Assembly: GCA_964576765.1 (NCBI GenBank)
Contig: CAZNWH010000014.1
Span: 1 to 30,676, forward strand
Origin: Hellea sp964576765
Lineage (GTDB): Bacteria; Pseudomonadota; Alphaproteobacteria; Caulobacterales; Maricaulaceae
Reading direction: 5' to 3'
Length of the DNA stretch: 30,676 nt
Below, in pieces: positions 9,074 to 16,203 of the stretch. Position 1 is the first letter of the stretch. Every line of letters starts with the position of its first letter. Made by a program: the position numbers and the translations under genes. The notes below the pieces were generated by a model, which did not search any database, had not been told where the DNA came from, and was given only the letters and a program-made list of their open reading frames with translations.

Positions 9074-10396
9074 TCATGAATTTAATTTAAGAATTTCACC
9101 GGCCAGATAAAGCGAGCCGCAAATTAGAATTCGCGGAGGAGTGTCGGATTTGTCCATTTTTTTGCGCGGTAGAGTCTCGCTCGTTTTTATAGCGTACCGA
9201 ATGGCTTCTGTAACATTACTGGCGACTTGTCCGACAAGGCCTCGTTTTTCAGCGATCTCGACTAAGGTCTCAGGGGCTAAAGCTGTATGGCCCGGAATAG
9301 AGACGCCGATGATGGCGCGGGCAAGACCTTCATAGGCGTCTAAAAATCCCCTTATGTCCTTATTGGCCAATATGCCTGTTATCAGAATAAGTGGCCGCGA
9401 TTTTTGAGTTTCCAGGTCAGCCATAACATTGGCTACGGCCCGCGCGGCATGGGGGTTATGTCCACCGTCCAGCCATAATTCGCCCCCGCTTTTAGAGACC
9501 ATGTTGGCCAAAGCGCCTGAGCTTAAATTTTGCATACGGGCAGGCCAAGAGACAGAACTTAACCCTTTCTCAATTGCTTGTTCGGGAATTTGCATGTGGC
9601 GAGCAATCGCGATGGCCGTTCCGGCATTCATGATCTGATGCTCGCCAATCAAGGCGGGAAGGGGAAGGTCAAGGAGCTGTTTGTCATCCTCGAAGACAAG
9701 ACGCCCATGTTGCCGATAGGCGCGGAAATCTTCGTTCCAAAATTTGGCGTCACTGCGAGCTTTATTCGCTTCTGCGTCTAAGACAGCCTGCACAATATCC
9801 ATTTGCGGGCCAATAATGACAGGGACATGAGCTTTCATGATACCTGCTTTTTCCCGCGCTATGCCTGCAATATCTCGGCCTAAAAATTCTGCGTGATCAT
9901 AATCAATGGGCGTTATACCACTGCAGGCCGGTGTTATCACATTAGTTGCGTCATATCTTCCGCCCAAGCCAACTTCAATCAATGCGATATCGGCAGGGCT
10001 TTCGGAAAAGGCTAAAAACATTGCCGCTGTTGTAGCTTCGAAAAAAGATAACGGCTCTCCATTATTGGCGGCTCTTACGCGGGTTAAGATATCAACAAGC
10101 GCGTCATCAGAAACTTCTTCGGAGCTAACAACAATACGTTCGCGAAAATGCACGAGGTGTGGAGAGGTATAGACATGAGCTTTAAGCCCTGCAGCTTCAG
10201 AAAAGGCGCGTAAATAGGCAATGGTTGACCCTTTGCCATTGGTTCCAGCGACATGAACGGTTGGCGGTAGGTTTAAATGCGGATTTCCAAGCGTTTTTAA
10301 AACTCTCAATATACGATCCAACCCCAGATCAATTTTTTTGGGATGCAAAGCTGAAAGTGTCGTTAAGGCCTGCTCGACGGTTTCTTTATTAGGCAT
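9074..10396 (-). CDS. folC: Bifunctional folylpolyglutamate synthase/dihydrofolate synthase
   Basis: This 440-residue Mur-ligase-type enzyme adds glutamate to dihydropteroate and to folates. The ATP-binding loop is HVAGTNGKGST, followed by the family motifs SPHLVHFRERI, IEVGLGGRYDATNVI, the DHAEFLG region with the conserved EKAGIMK, and WLDGGHNPHAA in the C-terminal domain. Length is normal. The start overlaps the end of accD by 8 nt, so translation is probably coupled; accD-folC is a conserved pair in alphaproteobacteria. A 73-nt gap separates its stop from the first lipoprotein gene, so those lipoprotein genes may have their own promoter. Confidence 0.96.
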   Translation of the reverse strand: MPNKETVEQALTTLSALHPKKIDLGLDRILRVLKTLGNPHLNLPPTVHVAGTNGKGSTIAYLRAFSEAAGLKAHVYTSPHLVHFRERIVVSSEEVSDDALVDILTRVRAANNGEPLSFFEATTAAMFLAFSESPADIALIEVGLGGRYDATNVITPACSGITPIDYDHAEFLGRDIAGIAREKAGIMKAHVPVIIGPQMDIVQAVLDAEANKARSDAKFWNEDFRAYRQHGRLVFEDDKQLLDLPLPALIGEHQIMNAGTAIAIARHMQIPEQAIEKGLSSVSWPARMQNLSSGALANMVSKSGGELWLDGGHNPHAARAVANVMADLETQKSRPLILITGILANKDIRGFLDAYEGLARAIIGVSIPGHTALAPETLVEIAEKRGLVGQVASNVTEAIRYAIKTSETLPRKKMDKSDTPPRILICGSLYLAGEILKLNS

Positions 10397-11261
10397 CTTC
10401 GAAATGATGCTCGATATCTGTTTTCATAAGAACCGCTAAAATCTGGGCTAATGTTTGGCGCATATCTTCCCGTGGGACGACGCGGTCTATCATCCCTTTT
10501 TCTTCTAGGAACTCTGCGCGCTGAAATCCTTCTGGTAGTTTCTCTCGAATGGTTTCTTCAATCACGCGAGGGCCAGCAAAGCAAATCAAAGCTCCGGGTT
10601 CTGCCAGATGGATATCGCCGAGCATAGCATAGCTGGCAGTGACGCCGCCTGTTGTCGGATCACACAAAACAACAATATAAGGCAGTTCAGCTTCGCGAAG
10701 TTCTTGGACCGCGATTGTTGTCCGCGGCATTTGCATAAGGGAGAGTGCGCCTTCTTGCATCCGCGCGCCTCCGGCAGCCGTGAAAACAATAAGGGGGATG
10801 TTTTTAGCTACGGCATATTCAGCCGCTTGAATAAAGCCCTCGCCAGCCGCCATGCCGAGCGAGCCGCCCATAAAGGCAAAGTTTTGAACAAGCACGACGG
10901 TCTCGATGCCTTTAATTTTTCCAACGCCAATACTCATAGCGTCGGGGTCACCAGTCTTGGCGCGGGCTTTTTTCAGACGGTCTGTATATTTCTGATCATC
11001 TTTAAATTTAAGTGGGTCTTTGGCAACATCCGGAATATCAACAGTTGAATATTTAGCATTATCAAAGGTGTAATCCATGCGCATTTCAGGCCCAATACGC
11101 AAATGATGCCCAGCAGGGGTAACATGCAGCAGTCCAGGCAGGTCAGCGGAGAAGACCATTTCTCCGGATTTAGGACATTTCATCCAGAGGTTATCAGGAC
11201 TGTCCTTTTTGGAAAAAATATCTTTAACGCCCGGCGGCGTAAGTTTGGATAACCAATTCAT
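10389..11261 (-). CDS. accD: Acetyl-CoA carboxylase carboxyltransferase subunit beta
   Basis: This 290-residue protein carries the crotonase-like carboxyltransferase fold: VLVQNFAFMGGSLGMAAGE, FTAAGGARMQEGALSLMQM and DPTTGGVTASYAMLGD, which lines the acetyl-CoA and oxyanion site. It forms the alpha2beta2 carboxyltransferase with AccA and makes malonyl-CoA. The N-terminal zinc ribbon of E. coli AccD normally needs four Cys. Here only the first remains (MKCPKSGEM); the later positions read VTPAGHH, so zinc is probably not bound. To my knowledge this is common in alphaproteobacteria. It is the first gene of a minus-strand unit with folC, divergent from the aminotransferase gene. Confidence 0.96.
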   Translation of the reverse strand: MNWLSKLTPPGVKDIFSKKDSPDNLWMKCPKSGEMVFSADLPGLLHVTPAGHHLRIGPEMRMDYTFDNAKYSTVDIPDVAKDPLKFKDDQKYTDRLKKARAKTGDPDAMSIGVGKIKGIETVVLVQNFAFMGGSLGMAAGEGFIQAAEYAVAKNIPLIVFTAAGGARMQEGALSLMQMPRTTIAVQELREAELPYIVVLCDPTTGGVTASYAMLGDIHLAEPGALICFAGPRVIEETIREKLPEGFQRAEFLEEKGMIDRVVPREDMRQTLAQILAVLMKTDIEHHFEDA

Positions 11262-11358
11262 AGTTTAGGTTTTGCCTTATGTTATGGCTCGGAGCAATAG
11301 CGCTATCAGCATAAATTGAAACAGTTGAAAAGCTCAAAGATGGTGGTAGGAGTTAAAA
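11262..11358. promoter_or_regulatory. Divergent promoter region between accD and the aminotransferase gene
   Basis: This 97-nt gap must hold both promoters. TAGGAG at 11347-11352, a short distance before the ATG at 11359, is a good ribosome binding site for the plus-strand gene. I cannot single out convincing -35 and -10 boxes. Confidence 0.4.
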
Positions 11359-12273
11359 ATGTCCTTTGGTTCTCATGCCTATATCGCTGACCCTCGTAAC
11401 AGCTCAGTTTTATTTAATGTGAACGGCGCGCTCCTACCGAGAGATAAAGCGGTCGTGAATGTCTTTGATTCCGGGTTTATGTTGGGGGATGGTATTTGGG
11501 AGGGTTTGCGGGTTCATCAAGGAAAGATCGCCTTCCTTCAGGATCATCTCGACCGTCTCTGGGAAGGGGCGGCGGCTCTTGATTTGGATATAGGTATTTC
11601 ACAAGAAGATATGAGCGTGCGGCTCTATGAAACTCTTGGCGCTAATGACATGAAAGAGGATGTGCATATACGGCTTATGGTCACGCGTGGTCTGCGTAGC
11701 ACGCCCTATCAAGACCCGCGCGTTGTCATTTCTGAGGCCACCATCGTCATAGCGCCGGAGTTTAAAAAGGCAGACCCCAAGACTGCGGAAAAACCTCTCT
11801 CGCTTTATACGGTTTCTGTGCGCAGGGGCCGCGCCGATGTGCAAGACCCGGGATTGAATTCCCACTCGAAAATCAATTGTATTACAGCCTGTATTCAAGC
11901 CATTAAAGCGGGTGCAGATGAAGGCTTAATGCTTGACCCCCAAGGCTTCGTCGCCACCTGTAACTCGACTCATTTTTTTATTGTCCGCAAAGGTGAAGTC
12001 TGGACTTCAAGCGGGGATTATTGTTTGGGCGGTATTACACGCAGGAAAATTATTGATCTATGCAAAGTCAATGATATCCCCGTTTTTGAAAAAAATTTCA
12101 GCCTTGCAAAATGCTATGGTGCGCAGGAAGCCTTTACGACCGGAACCTTTGCAGGACTGGCTCCTGTAGGAGATATTGATGGGCGCAAAATTGGCAACGG
12201 TTCACGGGGGCCAATGGTCAGGGCGCTACAAAAACTGTATTTGGATCACATCCATGCGGATACAAGCTCATGA
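11359..12273 (+). CDS. Class IV PLP-dependent aminotransferase (branched-chain/D-amino acid transaminase-like)
   Basis: This 304-residue fold-type IV aminotransferase has FDSGFMLGDGIWEGLRV, QDHLDRLWEGA (Arg expected to bind the PLP phosphate), the PLP lysine K171 in SHSKINC, and TTGTFAGLAPV near the C-terminus. At the position where IlvE and D-amino acid transaminase have a Glu that contacts the PLP ring nitrogen, this protein has T200 (GFVATCNST). Its closest relatives from memory are plant BCAT-like proteins, where it is the C-terminal half of a fusion. Its stop overlaps the next start (ATGA), and the partner of that plant fusion is exactly the next gene. The substrate is unknown; branched-chain amino acids are possible but not shown. 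Confidence 0.88.
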   Translation: MSFGSHAYIADPRNSSVLFNVNGALLPRDKAVVNVFDSGFMLGDGIWEGLRVHQGKIAFLQDHLDRLWEGAAALDLDIGISQEDMSVRLYETLGANDMKEDVHIRLMVTRGLRSTPYQDPRVVISEATIVIAPEFKKADPKTAEKPLSLYTVSVRRGRADVQDPGLNSHSKINCITACIQAIKAGADEGLMLDPQGFVATCNSTHFFIVRKGEVWTSSGDYCLGGITRRKIIDLCKVNDIPVFEKNFSLAKCYGAQEAFTTGTFAGLAPVGDIDGRKIGNGSRGPMVRALQKLYLDHIHADTSS

Positions 12274-12971
12274 TTATTGCCATGTGGTCGGGGCCAAGAA
12301 ATCTGTCCACAGCGATGATGAGAAGTTTTGGAGCGAGAGATGACTGCACAGTTATCGACGAGCCTTTTTTTGCGCCCTATCTGATAGCAACAGGTAAAGC
12401 ACATCCGGGCCGGGAAGAAACTTTGCGGCGTCATGAAAATGACCCTGACGCTGTGGAGCGGATGTGCCTGACACCGCCAAAGACTGACTATAGTTTTCAG
12501 AAACATATGCCGCAACATATGGTGGAGGGTTTTCCTATGGGCTGGACAAGCGGGGCGAAGCATTTTTTTCTTATCCGTGAACCTGGGCGCGTTATAGCCT
12601 CTTATGCTCGTGGGCGTTCTGAATTTGTGATCGAAGATTTAGGCTTTAAATCCCAGCTTTCACTTTGGCAGGCTTTGGGTCGTCCGCCCGTAATTGATAG
12701 TTTGGATATTTTACGCGCGCCTGAAATTATGCTCTCCCGTCTTTGTGCAGCGATAGATATTCCTTGGGATCCGGCCATGTTATCATGGGAGGCGGGTCTG
12801 CGGCCTGAAGACGGAGCGTGGGCGCCTTATTGGTATCATTCTGTTCATAAATCGACGGGGTTCAGCCTGCCGCCAGAGGGACAAATTATATTAGAAGAAA
12901 AGCTTCAACTCTACGAAAGGGAAGTTCAAGCAGACTTTGATATGTTGTTTGAAAACCGGTTGCGCCCTTAA
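12270..12971 (+). CDS. Sulfotransferase-like P-loop protein
   Basis: This 233-residue protein begins MIIAMWSGPRNLSTAMMRSF, a sulfotransferase-type phosphate loop that would hold the 5'-phosphosulfate of PAPS, followed by VIDEPFFAPYL. HFFLIREPGRVIASYARG matches the 3'-phosphate-binding RxPxxxxxS region of sulfotransferases. The end contains WEAGLRPEDGAWAPYWYHSV. These motifs resemble what I recall of the N-terminal half of plant BCAT-like proteins. It overlaps the aminotransferase by 4 nt, so the two products are probably made together and may act in one pathway or complex. No experimentally known reaction comes to mind, and sulfate transfer is not established. Confidence 0.8.
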   Translation: MIIAMWSGPRNLSTAMMRSFGARDDCTVIDEPFFAPYLIATGKAHPGREETLRRHENDPDAVERMCLTPPKTDYSFQKHMPQHMVEGFPMGWTSGAKHFFLIREPGRVIASYARGRSEFVIEDLGFKSQLSLWQALGRPPVIDSLDILRAPEIMLSRLCAAIDIPWDPAMLSWEAGLRPEDGAWAPYWYHSVHKSTGFSLPPEGQIILEEKLQLYEREVQADFDMLFENRLRP

Positions 12972-13096
12972 AACTGTGCCAAAATGTTACTCCTTCACGG
13001 GCTGCGATATGAACATTTATGTGACTCGCTTATTGGATGTATGAGATGGTTTTTCTTGGAAATTCGTCCACATTGACTGTGTGAATGGAGTTAATT

Positions 13097-13567
13097 ATGA
13101 AAAAAATAACCCTCGTGACAATACTGGCTGTAGGTTTATCGTCTGCTGCCTCTATGACTGCAAATGCCAATGATGGAGCAGGTTTTCATACCAGCCTTGA
13201 ATCTGGCGTTAAAGTTTATCGTGGCGCGCCTTTGCAAATTAACCATCAAGCTGTTGCCAGCTATAAAGCTCTGGAACTTAAAGAACGCAAGATTGAGAAT
13301 CAAAACCGTCAGGCTCAGGCAAAGCTAAAGTCACAAAATAGAATTGCTCAAGGTCGTTTGGATTTGGACAGACGGATTGCCTTTACAGATAATGAAATTT
13401 TCAGCCAACGTCGAAGCCGCTTTGGTGGACAAAGATTTGTAACGGGAGGGTTTAACAGAGGTTTTGGCGCTCGGTTTAATAATAACCGCTTTTTCGGCGT
13501 TAATGGTATTTCTCGTAACACCCGCTTTTCCGGCGGATTTGGCAAATCTGGGAACCGGTTTAAGTAA
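13097..13567 (+). CDS. Small secreted Gly/Arg/Phe/Asn-rich protein of unknown function
   Basis: I chose the ATG at 13097 because TGGAG lies about 7 nt upstream and the protein then opens with a standard signal peptide (MKKITLVTILAVGLSS, cleavage likely after TANA, about residue 24). An upstream in-frame ATG at 13085 overlaps that ribosome binding site. The mature middle part (about residues 60-95) is rich in Lys, Arg, Gln and Glu and may form a helix. The last 50 residues are low-complexity repeats of Gly, Phe, Arg and Asn (RFGGQRF, GGFNRGFGARF, NNNRFFG, GGFGKSGNRFK). I do not recognise a family. The gene stands alone; a basic surface or periplasmic protein is the most I can infer. Confidence 0.7.
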   Translation: MKKITLVTILAVGLSSAASMTANANDGAGFHTSLESGVKVYRGAPLQINHQAVASYKALELKERKIENQNRQAQAKLKSQNRIAQGRLDLDRRIAFTDNEIFSQRRSRFGGQRFVTGGFNRGFGARFNNNRFFGVNGISRNTRFSGGFGKSGNRFK

Positions 13568-13587
13568 TAATCACCCAAATCAAGAGA

Positions 13588-14325
13588 CTATGCGCAGGCT
13601 GTGCATTGTGGATCTTTGGGCAGTGTTATTGTTCTGGCTTCAGCTTTTAATCCATCATAAAGCCATAGTTTCCCACAGAGCGGATTACCGGCCTTGGTGA
13701 TGAGTTTTATAACCTCCATTGCCATAACTGAGCCAATAATACCGGCTAAAGCCCCAACCACGCCGACCTCGGAGCAGGTTTCAGCGTTTGGGGGTATCTC
13801 TGGAACGAGGCAGCGATAGCATGGCCCGTCACCATTTGAAAAATGAGCGCTGACTTGCCCGTTAAAGCGTCCTAATGCGCCTGAAACGAGAGGTGTTTTC
13901 AAGGCTAGGGCCGCATCATTTATGGCAAAGCGCGTTGCAAAATCATCCACGCCATCAATAATTAAATCGTGACCCTTTAGCAACGACTGGGCATTATCGG
14001 GGGTTAATCGGATCACATGGTTTTTGGTGGAGATGTCAGGATTTAAATCAGCTAGCGTATCCGTCATGACTACGGCTTTTTCCATCCCAATATCTGTCGT
14101 TACAAATTGAACTTGCCGTTGGAGGTTGGAAACATCAACAATATCATCATCAATGATGGTGATATGGCCTACCCCCGCAGCCGCGAGATATAGCCCGACA
14201 GGGCCGCCCAGACCTCCAGCACCTATAATGGCTACGCGCGCTTCAAGCAGCGCCTGTTGTCCCGGCCCTCCAATTTCTTTAAGGACAAGATGTCGGGCAT
14301 AGCGTTTGATGGAGTCGGGGGTCAT
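13588..14325 (-). CDS. ThiF/MoeB/HesA-family E1-like adenylyltransferase
   Basis: This 245-residue protein has the E1-like nucleotide site VAIIGAGGLGGPVGLYLAAAG, the Arg finger region (SNLQRQVQF), the catalytic cysteine C184 (AETCSEVGVVG), and two zinc-binding pairs, C169/C172 (CYRC) and C241/C244 (CTAC). Such enzymes adenylate the C-terminal Gly-Gly of MoaD, ThiS or CysO-type sulfur carriers. No rhodanese domain is attached, as in E. coli MoeB and ThiF. The start overlaps the stop of the DUF5946-like gene by 4 nt (ATGA). Linkage to cysK suggests a role in sulfur transfer, but no carrier gene is present in the window, so MoeB versus ThiF cannot be decided. Confidence 0.9.
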   Translation of the reverse strand: MTPDSIKRYARHLVLKEIGGPGQQALLEARVAIIGAGGLGGPVGLYLAAAGVGHITIIDDDIVDVSNLQRQVQFVTTDIGMEKAVVMTDTLADLNPDISTKNHVIRLTPDNAQSLLKGHDLIIDGVDDFATRFAINDAALALKTPLVSGALGRFNGQVSAHFSNGDGPCYRCLVPEIPPNAETCSEVGVVGALAGIIGSVMAMEVIKLITKAGNPLCGKLWLYDGLKAEARTITLPKDPQCTACA

Positions 14326-14828
14326 ATAAATCCGAATTGCCTTAAGTGCGTTTCAGCAACATCATGATGATTTGCCCAAGCTTGCCATGCGCAATGTGCC
14401 CAAGTTTCGACTTGCTTTAGATGCTCATTAAGCTGCGTGATATGCACTAGATCCATGACCGTTATCTTGCCTAAAGATATTGGGGGGTTGAGCCAGTTAA
14501 ACAGAGTGGAGTTTTTTTTTGAAGCTTTACTAATTTTCTGCATCGCGATCAACGCTCTGTCTGGTTTAGCATTGTGTTTGAAAATGAGGGTTGTCGAAAT
14601 CAAGTGAATATTGATGGATTGAACAGCTTGTGGGGATTTATCTCCCGGGTGTTGGAGAGCATAGGCATCCACAGTCATGCGGTGATTTTTAAAAAAGGCT
14701 GGATCAGAATATTCACGGTCTAAAACTTTGCCATAGGCAGCCCAGCATGCGGGAGAGGCTCCGAAATACCGATGTATAGGGCCATCATGTTCAGGCAGGT
14801 CTACGCCGCATTGTGGGCATACGCTCAT
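14322..14828 (-). CDS. DUF5946-like protein with N-terminal Cys pair
   Basis: This 168-residue protein starts CPQCGVDLPEHDGPIHRYFG with C4 and C7, and a third Cys at 28 (SPACWAAYGKVL). The block EYSDP..FKNHRMTVDAYALQHPG is the feature by which I recognise the DUF5946 family. The C4-C7-C28 set plus a nearby His could hold zinc, but this is inference. The start follows the cysK stop directly (TAG then ATG) and the end overlaps the E1-like gene, so it is translated as part of this operon. No function is known to me. Confidence 0.75.
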   Translation of the reverse strand: MSVCPQCGVDLPEHDGPIHRYFGASPACWAAYGKVLDREYSDPAFFKNHRMTVDAYALQHPGDKSPQAVQSINIHLISTTLIFKHNAKPDRALIAMQKISKASKKNSTLFNWLNPPISLGKITVMDLVHITQLNEHLKQVETWAHCAWQAWANHHDVAETHLRQFGFI

Positions 14829-15767
14829 CTAATCAAATAAAGGTGTTGAGAGGTAACGCTCGGCAAAGCTGGGGATGATTGTGATTATGCGTTTACCTTT
14901 CATATTTGGTCGCGCTCCGACAATCAGACTGGCCGCGACGGCGGCCCCAGAACTTATGCCGATGGGAACACCGTCTTCTGCTGCAACATGTTTGGCTGTC
15001 CCGAAGGCGGCTTCGTTATCAATCGTCACAACATCGTCGATCAGATCAGTGTCAAGTATATCGGGTAAGAAGCCTGCTCCAATACCCTGAATTTTATGAG
15101 GCCCTTTTTCACCTTTGGAAATCATGGGTGACCCAACAGGTTCAACAGCGATGATTTGAATATCAGGGTTTTTCTCTTTTAAAAACTTTCCAGCTCCGCT
15201 TAAGGTTCCGCCGGTTCCAACGCCGGATATGAAAGCGTCAACTTGCCCTTCGCAATCGTTCCAAATTTCAGGGCCTGTTGTCTTGTAATGAATCGCAGGG
15301 TTAGCCGGATTGACAAATTGTCCGGCTTGCACAGCGCCGGGTGTTTGTGCGCAAATTTCATCGGCTTTGGCCATGGCGGCAGGGATGCCGCCAGAAGCTT
15401 CCGTAAGAACAAGCTCGGCGCCTAAGAGCTTCATCATCTTGCGCCGCTCAATCGACATTTGTTCGGGCATAACGAGAATTGCTTTATAGCCTTTAGCGGC
15501 CGCAGCAAAAGCAATCCCAATACCCGTATTACCCGATGTCGGTTCAACAATCGTTCCGCCCGGCTTTAATTTGCCAGAGGCTTCCAGCGCTTCGATCATT
15601 GAAATACTTATCCTGTCTTTAACAGAGGCAATAGGATTGAAAAATTCAAGTTTATAACATAGATCCGCTGGCACGCCCTGCGTGATTTTTGGAAAGCGCA
15701 CGAGCGGCGTATTCCCCATCGTTTGCAGAATGTTGTCGTAAATTTTTCCGCGAATTAAATCTGACAT
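14829..15767 (-). CDS. cysK: Cysteine synthase A (O-acetylserine sulfhydrylase)
   Basis: This 312-residue PLP enzyme joins O-acetylserine and sulfide to give cysteine. The PLP lysine is K50 in NPIASVKDR, the substrate loop is PTSGNTGIG, the phosphate-binding glycine loop is GVGTGGTLSG, and ISSGAAVAAS follows near the end. Length is typical. AGAGGA lies just upstream of the ATG ending at 15767. It sits 24 nt after the dksA-like gene and abuts the DUF5946-like gene without a gap. Confidence 0.95.
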   Translation of the reverse strand: MSDLIRGKIYDNILQTMGNTPLVRFPKITQGVPADLCYKLEFFNPIASVKDRISISMIEALEASGKLKPGGTIVEPTSGNTGIGIAFAAAAKGYKAILVMPEQMSIERRKMMKLLGAELVLTEASGGIPAAMAKADEICAQTPGAVQAGQFVNPANPAIHYKTTGPEIWNDCEGQVDAFISGVGTGGTLSGAGKFLKEKNPDIQIIAVEPVGSPMISKGEKGPHKIQGIGAGFLPDILDTDLIDDVVTIDNEAAFGTAKHVAAEDGVPIGISSGAAVAASLIVGARPNMKGKRIITIIPSFAERYLSTPLFD

Positions 15768-15791
15768 ATGATCCTCTCTTTTGCCATTTCT

Positions 15792-16118
15792 CTATTTGGC
15801 GCAAGCGATACATAGAGGGAGAGAAGGGTCTAAGTCGAGGCGCTTTTGGCCGATTAGCTCGTCACAAGTAACGCAATAGCCGTAATCACCTGTATCAAGG
15901 CGAGCAATAGCAGATTTAATTCTCAATAGTTTTTTTTGACGAGAAGCTTCTTGGGCTTTGTCCATGGCTTGGACTTGCAGACTATCCATACGGGATAGAC
16001 GCCCGACAGATTGTTGGTCGAGCTTAACGGGTTTTCGGTTGTCCTTAGCGGCCTCTGAAAGCGCGGCCGTCTCCTCGTAAAGAGCTATGAGTTTATTGCG
16101 GATGTGGTCTATATCCAT
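15792..16118 (-). CDS. DksA/TraR-family C4 zinc-finger protein
   Basis: This 108-residue protein has a helical N-terminal half (EETAALSEAAKDNRKPVKL) and a C-terminal four-cysteine zinc finger, C82/C85 (CVTC) and C103/C106 (CIAC), preceded by DTGDYGYC, the hallmark of the DksA/TraR group. It is shorter than true DksA (about 150 residues), so it is more likely a DksA-like regulator binding the RNA polymerase secondary channel than DksA itself. It is the first gene of the cysK unit. The start codon lacks a strong ribosome binding site; AAGG lies about 14 nt upstream. Confidence 0.85.
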   Translation of the reverse strand: MDIDHIRNKLIALYEETAALSEAAKDNRKPVKLDQQSVGRLSRMDSLQVQAMDKAQEASRQKKLLRIKSAIARLDTGDYGYCVTCDELIGQKRLDLDPSLPLCIACAK

Positions 16119-16156
16119 GACGCAACATAACGCCTTCTCAAAAAAACACCATGAGA

Positions 16157-16189
16157 TTGCGAAATCTGTTGATTATCGATAAACAATAA
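16157..16189 (+). promoter_or_regulatory. Candidate promoter and operator of the ABC exporter
   Basis: TTGCGA (16157-16162) and TAAACA (16180-16185), 17 nt apart, resemble -35 and -10 boxes. The -10 candidate overlaps the motif TTATCGATAAACAATAA (16173-16189), whose first ten bases are a perfect palindrome. The same 17-mer lies upstream of the urcA-like gene at 24700-24716. The match is seen directly; the regulatory role is inferred. Confidence 0.45.
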
Positions 16190-16203
16190 GGCACATATGA
16201 GTT

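Noticed and set aside
13568..13587. Search for a terminator between the convergent secreted-protein and E1-like genes
   Set aside because: The 20-nt gap contains no stem followed by a T-run; none is annotated.
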